The notes beneath the pieces are model-generated. The model ran no database searches. It was not told the origin of the DNA and saw only the letters and a list, made by a program, of their open reading frames with translations. From NCBI RefSeq assembly GCF_030689685.1, contig NZ_JAUYEY010000052.1:1-64000 (forward strand): 64,000 nt of DNA, given 5' to 3'. Positions within the stretch are counted from its first letter, which is position 1; every line of letters starts with the position of its first letter. A program made the translations under genes and the position numbers. Positions 39,003 through 47,029 of the stretch are shown here, one piece after another. The stretch is from Polaromonas sp. (GTDB taxonomy: Bacteria > Pseudomonadota > Gammaproteobacteria > Burkholderiales > Burkholderiaceae_C).

Positions 39003-41120
39003 ATGGGTATAGAGAATCCATTCAACGTTGATGCGGCCTTGGTATCTGAGCATGAGCTTGCACAATTGACTCCGCACGGGGGCGCCGCCATACGGGCGTT
39101 CTGCGGGCTTGACGGTTCGGCAACGGATTGGGAGGAGCGCGGCGTTTGCGTGCTCAAAGCCCGAAAGGGCTTTGGCAAAACTCATCTGCTCGCGGCCCGC
39201 AGCCGGAACCACAGAAGCAGCAGCACTGCAACCCACACCATTTTTTATCCCCAAGGCGGACGCCAACGCATTTTGTTTGATGCTCTGAGCAGCCTGCACG
39301 TCGTCGTTCCACGGTGGCTGCAAGGACGGGAAGCTGCATCGGCCTGGATTTATATTTGGCAGTTATCTGTCTTGGGTCTTTTGGTCTGGATAACCGAATC
39401 ACGTTCGGCCACGCTACGCGGGTACGCAGACTGGTTCGGCAGTCTTGAGTCGTTGGACCAAATTCAAAAGCTAAATAACTCCGGTACCGCAGCAGGTGGG
39501 CAACCCAGCGTCATGCTGACATGGTTCATGGGTCGCATACTTGAACGCATGCCGGTCGATGACTACACGCTTGGGATGGACCAGTTAAAGCAAGGCCTCT
39601 ACCACGGCAACAGCGATTGGGCGATTGCGATCACCGCAAGCATTGCGAGCCGCGACAAGACCCGGATTGTGATGTATCTGGACGCACCTGATGAACTCGT
39701 TGAGCTCAACCCACCCAACCTGTGGAGAAACGTCCAGCAAGGCCTTCTTTTGGCGGTGTGGAAATTTTCCAAGAGTAGTATCTGGAGCCATGTGCTCAAT
39801 ATCTATGCGTCGGTACGCAGCGAGGCCTTCGGCTCCGGCCAGGACCACCCTGACATAGCGCTTGCGATGGGACTTGTGATGCCGCTCGCCTACAGCCGTG
39901 ACGACCTGGAGGCCATGCTTAACGACAGGATTAAACAAGCCGACGCTTCACAATTGACGCTTCCGCTGCAAGAAGGGCAAAAGCCCGTATACGCGCTGTG
40001 TGGCTTCAGTGATGTGACACATGACAACCGGGACGCGCACGATGGTGGGCGCTACACCGAAGACGTGTTTGACTCCATCTTGCGGCACACCCGGTTCGTA
40101 CCACGGGAGGTGATCGGCATAGGCGGAGCCATTTACGCAATCCTTGGCGTGCGAAGTTTCGAAACCGTAAGAGACGCCGTCAACACCAAAGCCAGCAGCG
40201 ACATCGCCTACGCAATCACCCATTCATTTTTAGGGTGGATCGATGCACAGCACGGACGCTTCGCCGCGTCGCTGCCCAAAGAAGTCATAGACCGGAAAAC
40301 AATGGGCGAACTGGCCGCAAAGTTCGGCCAGGACGGCCCCAGGATGATCAAATTTTTTGTCCAGCATGGTCTTGTCGGTATTGCAGAGCCTTTACCGCAC
40401 AGACATCGCCATTACTATCTACAGCGCTTTGCATTTGACGAAGTGCATGGAAATGAAGACGCCAGCTCGGTTAACAAAGATTACTTCTTTCTGCACCCGG
40501 CCTTCAAACAGTGGATTTTGTCCTTGCCAGAACAGTTGACGCAATCGTTTGAGCGCCTTCAGATTGGCGTCATTGGCAACCTAAAACCTTATGAGGCCAA
40601 ACCTCCGCATGTGCGGCTTGGCGTGGTGCGAGAGCAAATCACGCTCAAGCTACGAACAAGCCGAAGAATGTCGACCACCGAAAAAGGTGCCGATTCAGAT
40701 CCGCTCAAGTTTCTTTATGTTGTGCTGTGGGCCTGCCGCGAGCTGAAGCAAACGCGCATCAACCTCAGCGAACTGCGGGAAGTATGGGCCAAACTTCGTG
40801 GGATTGAACGAATCAAAGCGGCGCTGGATGTCTCCTTGCCGAGTCGAGTCGATTCGCTAGCCTTGAAGGTTCGTGATTGGGCAAAGAAAATCAACCAGGA
40901 CAAAGATATTCGCAAGCTACAGCAGATATTACGTGGTACTCGCAGCACACCCACTGGCAATAAAAAACAAAGGCCCGGCACACCGATACATCCGTTTATT
41001 TCAGTCACCGCACGCAGCAACATGGGCGCACAAGTTGAAGTGTGGCTTCCTCATCTTCCGCTCAATGAACTGGATTGGGATGAAGCCATGTACTCACTGG
41101 CTGGCTTCGGAAACAAATGA
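39003..41120 (+). CDS. Large P-loop NTPase divergent from RT-Cas1
   Basis: 705 residues from MGIENPFNVDAALVSEHELA, with GGGGGAC before the ATG; an in-frame ATG at 38907 is less likely. Walker A is KARKGFGKTHLL (53-62 region), Walker B RIVMYLDAPDE (221-231), and a following NIYASVRSEAF has an Arg in the sensor position. PLAYSRDDLEAMLNDRI near 294 fits AAA/STAND-type lids, and the C-terminal 250 residues look helical with possible winged-helix parts. This resembles P-loop proteins found in defence islands, but no named family is assigned. Active motifs contrast with the dead N-domain of the divergent fusion; it may supply the ATPase activity. Confidence 0.8.
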   Translation: MGIENPFNVDAALVSEHELAQLTPHGGAAIRAFCGLDGSATDWEERGVCVLKARKGFGKTHLLAARSRNHRSSSTATHTIFYPQGGRQRILFDALSSLHVVVPRWLQGREAASAWIYIWQLSVLGLLVWITESRSATLRGYADWFGSLESLDQIQKLNNSGTAAGGQPSVMLTWFMGRILERMPVDDYTLGMDQLKQGLYHGNSDWAIAITASIASRDKTRIVMYLDAPDELVELNPPNLWRNVQQGLLLAVWKFSKSSIWSHVLNIYASVRSEAFGSGQDHPDIALAMGLVMPLAYSRDDLEAMLNDRIKQADASQLTLPLQEGQKPVYALCGFSDVTHDNRDAHDGGRYTEDVFDSILRHTRFVPREVIGIGGAIYAILGVRSFETVRDAVNTKASSDIAYAITHSFLGWIDAQHGRFAASLPKEVIDRKTMGELAAKFGQDGPRMIKFFVQHGLVGIAEPLPHRHRHYYLQRFAFDEVHGNEDASSVNKDYFFLHPAFKQWILSLPEQLTQSFERLQIGVIGNLKPYEAKPPHVRLGVVREQITLKLRTSRRMSTTEKGADSDPLKFLYVVLWACRELKQTRINLSELREVWAKLRGIERIKAALDVSLPSRVDSLALKVRDWAKKINQDKDIRKLQQILRGTRSTPTGNKKQRPGTPIHPFISVTARSNMGAQVEVWLPHLPLNELDWDEAMYSLAGFGNK

Positions 41121-41306
41121 TAAAAAAGAATGTGGATTGAACATAAAGTGTTTGCCCTCCAACCTCTAGAAAATAGAAGAATTTAATATTCAAGAAAAAT
41201 TTTTAGCACTTATTTCGCACTTATCTACTTGCATACAAATTAGATTAGCAATACACTTTCGTACATCTTATTTTCTGAAAAATATTACATCGGAAATTAT
41301 TAATTT

Positions 41307-41663
41307 ATGCCTACCACCATTGAGCTGCAACAACAAATCAATCAAGCTGAAGCCAAGGTCAATGAGTTACGCGAAAAACTAACTCAGCAGCAAAATGTCG
41401 AACGTGTACAAGCTATTGCATCAGCGAAAGAGCTTATTAAAACGTACCAACTTTCTGCAACCGATTTGGGATTTGCTGCAAAAAAACCCACGCCCAGCGT
41501 GAAACGCGCAAGGATTGACAAGGGCGTGGCCATAGCGCCGAAATATGCAGACCCTTCTACGGGAAAAACCTGGTCCGGTCGCGGCAAAGCCCCAGCATGG
41601 CTAATAACCTATTTATCTGCTGGTCACAGCAAACAAGATTATTTAATTTCAAATAAGCAATAA
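41307..41663 (+). CDS. H-NS family nucleoid protein
   Basis: 118 residues. An N-terminal coiled coil for oligomerisation (IELQQQINQAEAKVNELREKL, about 4-40), a linker, and the C-terminal DNA-binding block YADPSTGKTWSGRGKAPAWL with the H-NS core TWSGRGKAP. Such proteins coat AT-rich foreign DNA and silence it. It sits in an AT-rich stretch between the ATPase and the VapD-like gene, typical of xenogeneic silencers carried by mobile islands. No convincing ribosome site is seen. Confidence 0.88.
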   Translation: MPTTIELQQQINQAEAKVNELREKLTQQQNVERVQAIASAKELIKTYQLSATDLGFAAKKPTPSVKRARIDKGVAIAPKYADPSTGKTWSGRGKAPAWLITYLSAGHSKQDYLISNKQ

Positions 41664-41682
41664 CGCCTACTTACTGCTGGCA

Positions 41683-41710
41683 TTACATTGAGTGATGTGT
41701 ATTATATAAT
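41683..41710 (+). promoter_or_regulatory. Sigma-70-type promoter of the VapD-like gene
   Basis: TTACAT at 41683-41688, a 16-base spacer, and a perfect TATAAT at 41705-41710, followed by a leader of about 30 bases to the ATG at 41747. The AT-rich surroundings make H-NS control plausible. Confidence 0.55.
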
Positions 41711-41746
41711 CTACATATATACATAAACAGCCTGAAAGAAAAAATC

Positions 41747-42208
41747 ATGGCTCGCTGCCTTATTGTTTTTGACCTTGACACTGAATTGCTGAAAGTCAAC
41801 TACCACAACAATAGTTGGAATAATGGTTACGGTGATATCCGGAAAGTTCTCAACAAACACCGCTTCAACAATATTCAGGGAACCGTGTACTTGAGCGAAC
41901 GTGGTGTTCGCCAAGCTCACGGAACGATTGCACTTCAAGAAATTGCCATCAGGTTTTCTTGGTTCGATAAGTGCGTGTCGAATGTCCAGTTCTATGATTT
42001 AGCTGATGACTTCAATGCGCAGTTCATCATTGATGGAATCACACAGGCAAGATTGGCTTTTGATCGCCGGATTACTGAATTGCGGCAGCAATTGATCAGT
42101 GTGGGTTTGCCATTGGACAAGGTGGATGAGATCATCGGCAAACAAACCTTCTCCTTGGAAAATTCCACCCAAGGCAATCCGCATCCCGCCATTGGTGGGC
42201 AGTCGTAA
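41747..42208 (+). CDS. VapD-like (Cas2-fold) ribonuclease family protein
   Basis: 153 residues. The first 95 match VapD: CLIVFDLDTELLKVNYHN, WNNGYGDIRKVLNKHRF, IQGTVYL, and WFDKCVSNVQFYDL. VapD has a Cas2-like ferredoxin fold and is an RNase in Helicobacter. The Asp of FDLDT is kept. The C-terminal 55 residues (RRITELRQQLISVGLPLDKVDEIIG...) are an extra helical tail. It may be a VapD-type toxin, or a partner taking the Cas2 place beside the RT-Cas1 fusion; the second is inference from location 3.4 kb away. Confidence 0.8.
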   Translation: MARCLIVFDLDTELLKVNYHNNSWNNGYGDIRKVLNKHRFNNIQGTVYLSERGVRQAHGTIALQEIAIRFSWFDKCVSNVQFYDLADDFNAQFIIDGITQARLAFDRRITELRQQLISVGLPLDKVDEIIGKQTFSLENSTQGNPHPAIGGQS

Positions 42209-42724
42209 GTTTACATTGCATTTACGATCAAGATTATGTAAACCGTTGATTTTATTGGTGATTTTGTTTTGTCAAAATTCAACTATTGCCTGAAACTCTT
42301 TATATTTCAAGGCACTGCTGAATGATTGGAATGGTGTCGAAAACCCCGGATTCGACAGCCTTCTGCCTCCCGCATTCGACACGCTTGCAAGTCGTTGAAA
42401 ACAAAGCGGTTTTATACCCGGCAAAACCGTCATTCAGGCCAGTTGTCGAAAATCGACGTACGCATTGCCCGCCAGCCAACGCCGGTGACCTGAGTTCAGG
42501 GTGATCTCATGCCACTTTGTCGATTGCGCACAGGGTTTTGAGCCTGGAAATGGTGTTTTGACGGGCTGTGGCCGCAATCCGTCCGCCAAAAGCGTGACCC
42601 GACTGAGAACAAAGGCCCTTCAAGGGCCTTTGTTCTTGCATCACCAAGAATATTTCACTAGAAAGCATTGCGTTTCTTATAAAGAATATTCACAATCTAT
42701 TAAAACTTTGACTAATCAAACGCT
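42209..42724. other. 516-bp AT-rich intergenic region with clustered inverted repeats
   Basis: No gene is supported. It holds GTTTACAT (42209-42216) facing ATGTAAAC (42236-42243), and four copies of TGTCGAA in both orientations at 42335, 42351, 42375 and 42444; the first pair forms TGTCGAA-N9-TTCGACA. A strong hairpin lies at 42607. It could be an operator array, an attachment region or an island junction; I cannot tell which. Confidence 0.55.
42607..42635. terminator. Strong 13-bp perfect hairpin
   Basis: GAACAAAGGCCCT pairs exactly with AGGGCCTTTGTTC around a TCA loop, followed by a weak T-rich tail (TTGC). Likely terminates transcription before the toxin-antitoxin module. Confidence 0.65.
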
Positions 42725-43198
42725 ATGAACACCCCCACCATAGACACTTCGATGGCCAGACGCTTGGTCGAGGCCTCTGCGATCCGCAGCGCATCCATCA
42801 TTGGCCAGCCTGGCGGCTGGTCCGTGGTCTTGAAGATGGGCTCGCAAGAGCGGCCTCTTGGGGCGCAGCGCAGTGACAAACCGCGCACCTGGCGCAGCCT
42901 GGACCGCGCCGTGGCCTACCTCAAGGACGAGCTGCACATTGCCCGCTTTGACCTTCTGGATGCCACCAACCACTCCAAGGCGACGCTTTTAGTGGGCAAG
43001 TCTCGCGTAGATGCCTCCGAGCGGCTGCGTCAGGCACATGAGGCGGCCGGACACGACAAGTGGTTTCGTGGGCAAGTGGAACTAGCGATCAAGGACGCAG
43101 ACGCACCGGATGTGCAGTGGGTGTCGGCGGCTGACGCCAAAGCCAGCTGGAAACAAAAACGGGCTGAGTTGGTCAGGCGCGCAGGGAGCGCCGCTTGA
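42725..43198 (+). CDS. Antitoxin partner of the ParE/RelE-type toxin
   Basis: 157 residues. An N-terminal region (ASIIGQPGGWSVVLKMGSQERPL...TWRSLDRAVAYLKDELHI) resembles a plasmid-type KfrB/regulatory fold. The C-terminal half, ERLRQAHEAAGHDKWFRGQVELAIKD followed by VQWVSAADAKASWKQKRAEL, has the pattern of antitoxin toxin-binding tails. The toxin gene overlaps its stop. Longer than usual ParD/RelB antitoxins, so it may be a two-domain form. No strong ribosome site is visible. Confidence 0.75.
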   Translation: MNTPTIDTSMARRLVEASAIRSASIIGQPGGWSVVLKMGSQERPLGAQRSDKPRTWRSLDRAVAYLKDELHIARFDLLDATNHSKATLLVGKSRVDASERLRQAHEAAGHDKWFRGQVELAIKDADAPDVQWVSAADAKASWKQKRAELVRRAGSAA

Positions 43199-43470
43199 CG
43201 CTGGTGTGGTTGAAGCGAGCCATCAACGACCGCGACGCCCAGCTCGACTACATCGCGCAGGACAATCCGCTAGCCGCTATCACCCAGGGTGACCGGATTG
43301 CTGAACAGGTTGACACCCTTCTGCAACACCCCCAAATGGGACGCCCAGGGCGCAAGCAAGGCACCCGTGAGCTGGTCATCAGCCGCACGCCGTTCATTGT
43401 GGTGTACCGCCTCAAAAGTAAACGCATTGAGCTTCTGCGTCTGCTGCATGGCGCACAACAGTGGCCGTGA
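43195..43470 (+). CDS. ParE/RelE-superfamily toxin
   Basis: 91 residues: VWLKRAINDRDAQLDYIAQDNPLAAI, then RIAEQVDTLLQHPQMGRPGRKQGTREL, VISRTPFIVVYRL and IELLRLLHGAQQWP, the full family pattern. It starts with TTG overlapping the antitoxin stop (TTGA), with GGGAG seven bases ahead. RelE-fold toxins cleave mRNA at the ribosome and ParE-fold toxins poison gyrase; the sequence fits the ParE/YafQ branch but the target is not decided. A terminator follows. Confidence 0.88.
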   Translation: MTLVWLKRAINDRDAQLDYIAQDNPLAAITQGDRIAEQVDTLLQHPQMGRPGRKQGTRELVISRTPFIVVYRLKSKRIELLRLLHGAQQWP

Positions 43471-43543
43471 GCGACTATGCATGAGGGCGTTTTCAGCGCT
43501 TTCTTAACTCGCAGCTTAATATTTTGCCCGCAAGCCAGTGCTT

Positions 43544-43566
43544 AGGGCCCGAACGGGCCCTTATTT
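43544..43566 (+). terminator. Terminator of the toxin-antitoxin operon
   Basis: AGGGCCCG and CGGGCCCT form the stem around AA, followed by TATTTTT. It overlaps the last codons of the convergent oxidoreductase gene. Confidence 0.85.
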
Positions 43567-44682
43567 TTGCAGCATCTCACTGACGCATTGCGCCACCGCC
43601 AGTGAACTGGTCAGGCCTGGCGATTCGATGCCGAACAGGTTGACCAGCCCGCGGATGCCATGCGTTTGCTGTCCCTGGATCACAAAGTCGCTGGCCGGCG
43701 CACCGGGTGGCTGGATCTTGGGCCGTATGCCGGCATAACCTGGCGCCAATGCGCCGTCGGCCAGGCCCGGCCAGTACTTGCGAACTTCGGCATAAAATGC
43801 GTCGCCGCGCGCTGCATCGACCCGCAGGTCGTCGGGGGAATCGACCCACTGCACGTCGGGGCCAAATTTGGCCTGACCACCGAGGTCAAGGGTCAGGTGC
43901 ACACCCAGGCCGGCCAGGTGCGAAGCTGGTTCGGGCACTGGGTAAATCAAGCGGCTGAAGGGCGAGCGGCCGGACAGGGTGAAGTAGTTGCCCTTGGCGT
44001 AAAAAGCCGGCGGCACAAAAGACGCATTCAGCCCGGCGAAACGCGCGGCGAGTGCCGGTGCCAGCAGCCCGGCCGCATTGACGACAGTCTTGGCTTGCAG
44101 CTCGGTGCCATCTTTTGCTATCAAAGTAATAGCTGCCCGCGCACAACTGGCATGGGCCAGGGTCGAATTCAATACCACAACACCGCCTGCGTTCTCAAGG
44201 TCGCCCTGCAGCGACAATATCAGCGCGTGGCTGTCGACGATGCCGGTGCTGGGCGAGTAAACGGCGGCCACGCAGGCCAGTTGCGGTTCCATCGCCTGCG
44301 CCTGTGCTTGTGTGAGTAGCACCAGGTCGTTGACGCCATTGGCGGCAGCCTTGGCGATGATGCCGGGCAACTCAGCGGCCTGCGCATCGCTGGTAGCGAC
44401 GATCAGCTTGCCGCAGCGCTGGTGGCCGATGCCGCGTTCGGCGCAGTAGTCGTAGAGCATTTGTTTGCCCTGTACACAAAGCCGCGCCTTCAGCGAACCC
44501 TGCGCGTAATAGATACCGGCGTGAATGACCTCGCTGTTGCGCGAGCTGGTGCCGGTGCCGATGGCGTTGGCAGCCTCCAGCACCATCACCTCCCGGCCCT
44601 GCAGCGCCAACGCGCGCGCCACCGCCAGGCCGACCACTCCGGCGCCAATAACGACGCAATCGACGCAATCGACCTGGTCCAC
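43561..44682 (-). CDS. FAD-dependent oxidoreductase, L-2-hydroxyglutarate dehydrogenase type
   Basis: 373 residues. FAD motif [20 protein letters not shown] (10-29), [18 protein letters not shown], which is the L2HGDH/LhgO signature, and a C-terminal [10 protein letters not shown] and [13 protein letters not shown]. It would oxidise L-2-hydroxyglutarate or a related 2-hydroxy acid, passing electrons to quinone or oxygen. Residues 175-191 ([17 protein letters not shown]) are encoded by a dispersed repeat. The amidohydrolase gene lies three bases upstream on the same strand. Confidence 0.82.
   Translation of the reverse strand: MDQVDCVDCVVIGAGVVGLAVARALALQGREVMVLEAANAIGTGTSSRNSEVIHAGIYYAQGSLKARLCVQGKQMLYDYCAERGIGHQRCGKLIVATSDAQAAELPGIIAKAAANGVNDLVLLTQAQAQAMEPQLACVAAVYSPSTGIVDSHALILSLQGDLENAGGVVVLNSTLAHASCARAAITLIAKDGTELQAKTVVNAAGLLAPALAARFAGLNASFVPPAFYAKGNYFTLSGRSPFSRLIYPVPEPASHLAGLGVHLTLDLGGQAKFGPDVQWVDSPDDLRVDAARGDAFYAEVRKYWPGLADGALAPGYAGIRPKIQPPGAPASDFVIQGQQTHGIRGLVNLFGIESPGLTSSLAVAQCVSEMLQK
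44111..44162. repeat. Dispersed AGCTA/ATAGC repeat inside the oxidoreductase gene
   Basis: On the minus strand: CCCTGGCCCATGCCAG, a GCGCGGGC centre and AGCTATTACTTTGATAGCAAA. It aligns well with the intergenic copy at 4517 and is in frame. Confidence 0.65.
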
Positions 44683-44685
44683 GGC

Positions 44686-45540
44686 TCAGGTGCGCAGGCT
44701 GCGCGGATCGGTCGCCAACAGCAGTTGCACCAGCGACTGCAGACTGCTTTTCAAAGGCGCAAAACCGTCGTTTATTTCCAGCGTCTCCTCGCTCATATAA
44801 AGCTTGCGGTTGATCTCAAGCTGGATGCTGTGGCGCTGCTGCTGCGGCGCGCCGTAGCGGCGCACCAGTTCCACACCCTTGTACGGGTGGTTGTAGGCGA
44901 CGCTGTAGCCCAGGCCGCGCAGGTGCTCACAGACCAGGCGCGACAGCGGCGCGGCGGCGGTGGAACCATCGCGGTCGCCGACCACGAAGTCGGCATGCGC
45001 CTCACCCGGAAAATCCGTGGCGTTGCTGGAGGCGATGGCCGGCATCGAGTGGCAGTTGATGTGAATGCTGTAGCCGTGCCGCGCATGCGCGTCGGCAATG
45101 GCTTGCGCCACCGCCGCGTGGTAGGGCTGCCAGCAGTTGGCGATACGCGCCTGCACCTCGGCCACGCCGAGCTTGCGCTGGTAGATCGAAAGGCCGTCAT
45201 CCGTGGTGCGCCAGATCAAGCCCTTGCCCAGGCGCACCTTGCCAAGCACCTTCTCGTCGCTGGAGACGGGGCCGGGCCAGTCTTCATCAAGCAAGCTGAC
45301 ATCGACTTCAGTGGTGTCGCGGTTGGCGTCCAGGTAGCTGCGCGGAAAAAACGCCTCGACCCAGCCCACGCCCAGCGCCGGCGCAAAGTCGTAGAGCTTG
45401 TCGACATGGGTGTCTTCGGCGCGCCGCAGAACCGGCAGATCACAGGCGTAGGCAAAGTCCTTGGGATAGGCCGTGCCACTGTGCGGGGAGTCAAGCACCA
45501 GCGCCGTAGCGCCGGGCAGGTAACGAACAGATGAAGTCAT
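44686..45540 (-). CDS. N-formylglutamate amidohydrolase family protein
   Basis: 284 residues. ALVLDSPHSGTAYP near 12-25, FPRSYLDANRDTTEVD, INCHSMPAI and NHPYKGVELVRRYG are the family zinc and substrate motifs; HSIQLEINRKLYM closes the domain. The reaction is hydrolysis of N-formyl-L-glutamate to formate and glutamate at the end of one histidine degradation route; no hut genes are near. The start at 45540 (MTSSVRYL) is preferred. Likely an operon with the oxidoreductase. Confidence 0.85.
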   Translation of the reverse strand: MTSSVRYLPGATALVLDSPHSGTAYPKDFAYACDLPVLRRAEDTHVDKLYDFAPALGVGWVEAFFPRSYLDANRDTTEVDVSLLDEDWPGPVSSDEKVLGKVRLGKGLIWRTTDDGLSIYQRKLGVAEVQARIANCWQPYHAAVAQAIADAHARHGYSIHINCHSMPAIASSNATDFPGEAHADFVVGDRDGSTAAAPLSRLVCEHLRGLGYSVAYNHPYKGVELVRRYGAPQQQRHSIQLEINRKLYMSEETLEINDGFAPLKSSLQSLVQLLLATDPRSLRT

Positions 45541-45698
45541 AACTTTGATTGTGCCCCCGCAGCCTCGGCAAAGGCAGTCAGGGCTTCGGGAGAGTGGCGC
45601 ATGGTATCTATCTATTTTTAAGATGATTATCAAATTTAATGTATTGGAAATTACGATAAAAATACAACCATCGACATTTCCAACACCCCCATTCAGTC

Positions 45699-46151
45699 AT
45701 GAGCCTCCAGAAGTCCGTCAAAGAACGCTTTTTTCACGCCCTCGGTTTCGAGGTGCTCGCCATTGCCATTTGCGCGCCCCTGGGCGCCTGGCTACTCGGT
45801 TATTCGCTGGCCCACATGGGCCTGCTGACCCTGATGATTTCGTTGATCGCCATGCTCTGGAACATGGTGTTCAACGCCGTGTTTGACGGCGCCCAGCGCC
45901 GCATGGGTTTCCGGCGCACCCTGGCGGCGCGCGCCGTTCATTCGGTGATTTTCGAGCTTGGCCTGCTCCTGGTCGTGGTGCCGCTAGCCGCCTGGTGGCT
46001 GGACATCGGACTGTGGGAAGCCTTTGTGCTGGACATTGGCATCGTGCTGTTTTTCCTGCCCTACACCTTTGCCTTCAATTGGAGCTACGACCACCTGCGC
46101 GCCATCGTTGTGGCCAGGTCTGTGCGCAAGAAAGCGCTGGCCGCCGCCTGA
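45699..46151 (+). CDS. PACE-family (AceI-type) efflux protein
   Basis: 150 residues with four membrane helices in two bacterial transmembrane pair repeats: RFFHALGFEVLAIAI with Glu18 in helix 1 (the conserved PACE acid), WNMVFNAVFDGAQRRMG, and the second repeat RAVHSVIFELGLLLVVVPLAAWWL, FNWSYDHLR. PACE proteins export chlorhexidine or short diamines with protons. It stands alone; the upstream 158 bp is AT-rich and likely holds its promoter. Confidence 0.88.
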   Translation: MSLQKSVKERFFHALGFEVLAIAICAPLGAWLLGYSLAHMGLLTLMISLIAMLWNMVFNAVFDGAQRRMGFRRTLAARAVHSVIFELGLLLVVVPLAAWWLDIGLWEAFVLDIGIVLFFLPYTFAFNWSYDHLRAIVVARSVRKKALAAA

Positions 46152-46158
46152 AGCGGGT

Positions 46159-46974
46159 TCAGCCGGCCGGGCTGCGGTCCAGCATCAGCTCGCTGGAGTG
46201 CGCGAGTTCAAAACGCCCGCTGACGGCCGCATGGTCCCAGCGCTCGACCCAGCATGAGGGCTGGCCCGGTTCATGGCGCAACAGGTTGACCGAGTTGGGC
46301 GCCTCTTGCCGCACCCGCGATGACAGCGCCGTGCCGGCCTGCACACACCAGATGCGCCGGTCCAGACCCGCAAGCCGGGACGACATCTCGCAAACATAGG
46401 GCAGGTGGATGTGGCCGCCCATCACGATGTCGGCCCCGGCAGCGGCCCACGCGCGCACTGCCGGCTCCCAGCCGCGCAGGCGGTCATGTTCGTCTTCGGC
46501 GCGCAGCACCATCACCGGCTGGTGCACCACCACCACGCGCAACTGGGCGGGCCCGGCTTGCTGCAACTCGGCCGCCACGCGCTCCACCTGGGCGGCGGAC
46601 ACCTCGCCGTTTTTATGCCGCCAGCGCCGCGTGGTCTTGACACCGATCACGCGCATGGCTGACGTCTGCAGGCCGGTCTCGATCAACGGGCCGAAGGCGC
46701 GCAGGTAGGCCGCATACGGGCTGACGGCGCGCTGCCAGAGATTGAACAAGGGGATGTCATGGTTACCCGGCAGCGACAGCATGGCCGGTATGGCTAACCG
46801 GTCGCAAAACGCCCGCGCAGCATCAAACTGTTCGGGCCGCGCGCGCTGCGTGATGTCGCCCGACAACACCAGCAGGTCGGGCTGCGCGGCATGCGCGAGT
46901 TGCACCAGGGCCTCGGCCACGGTCGGCTGTACTGTCCCGAAATGCGGGTCGGAAATCTGCAGCAAAACGCTCAT
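46159..46974 (-). CDS. Calcineurin-like metallophosphoesterase
   Basis: 271 residues. Metal motifs in order: D-x-H in QISDPHFG, GD in LSGDITQ, GNHD in LPGNHDIPLF, H in VVHQP and G-H-x-H in MGGHIHLPY. The class hydrolyses phosphodiesters, often cyclic nucleotides (CpdA-like) or lipid precursors; the exact substrate is unknown. The start at 46974 (MSVLLQISD) is the natural family start. Downstream of the lipid kinase gene with 55 bases between. Confidence 0.85.
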   Translation of the reverse strand: MSVLLQISDPHFGTVQPTVAEALVQLAHAAQPDLLVLSGDITQRARPEQFDAARAFCDRLAIPAMLSLPGNHDIPLFNLWQRAVSPYAAYLRAFGPLIETGLQTSAMRVIGVKTTRRWRHKNGEVSAAQVERVAAELQQAGPAQLRVVVVHQPVMVLRAEDEHDRLRGWEPAVRAWAAAGADIVMGGHIHLPYVCEMSSRLAGLDRRIWCVQAGTALSSRVRQEAPNSVNLLRHEPGQPSCWVERWDHAAVSGRFELAHSSELMLDRSPAG

Positions 46975-47029
46975 CAGAAAACCTCCGCGCTGCGCGCTGC
47001 GGTATTCGCCTTGGGAACGGCCTGGCGGC

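Noticed and set aside
34787-42724. CRISPR array near the RT-Cas1 gene
   Set aside because: I looked for regularly spaced direct repeats of 24-40 bp on both sides of the fusion and in the AT-rich segment and found none. Only palindromes and short scattered heptamers are present.
42725-43470. Toxin-antitoxin module as part of the RT-Cas1 system
   Set aside because: It is separated by a 516-bp gap and a strong hairpin and belongs to a common stand-alone class, so I treat it as a neighbour on the island and not a component.
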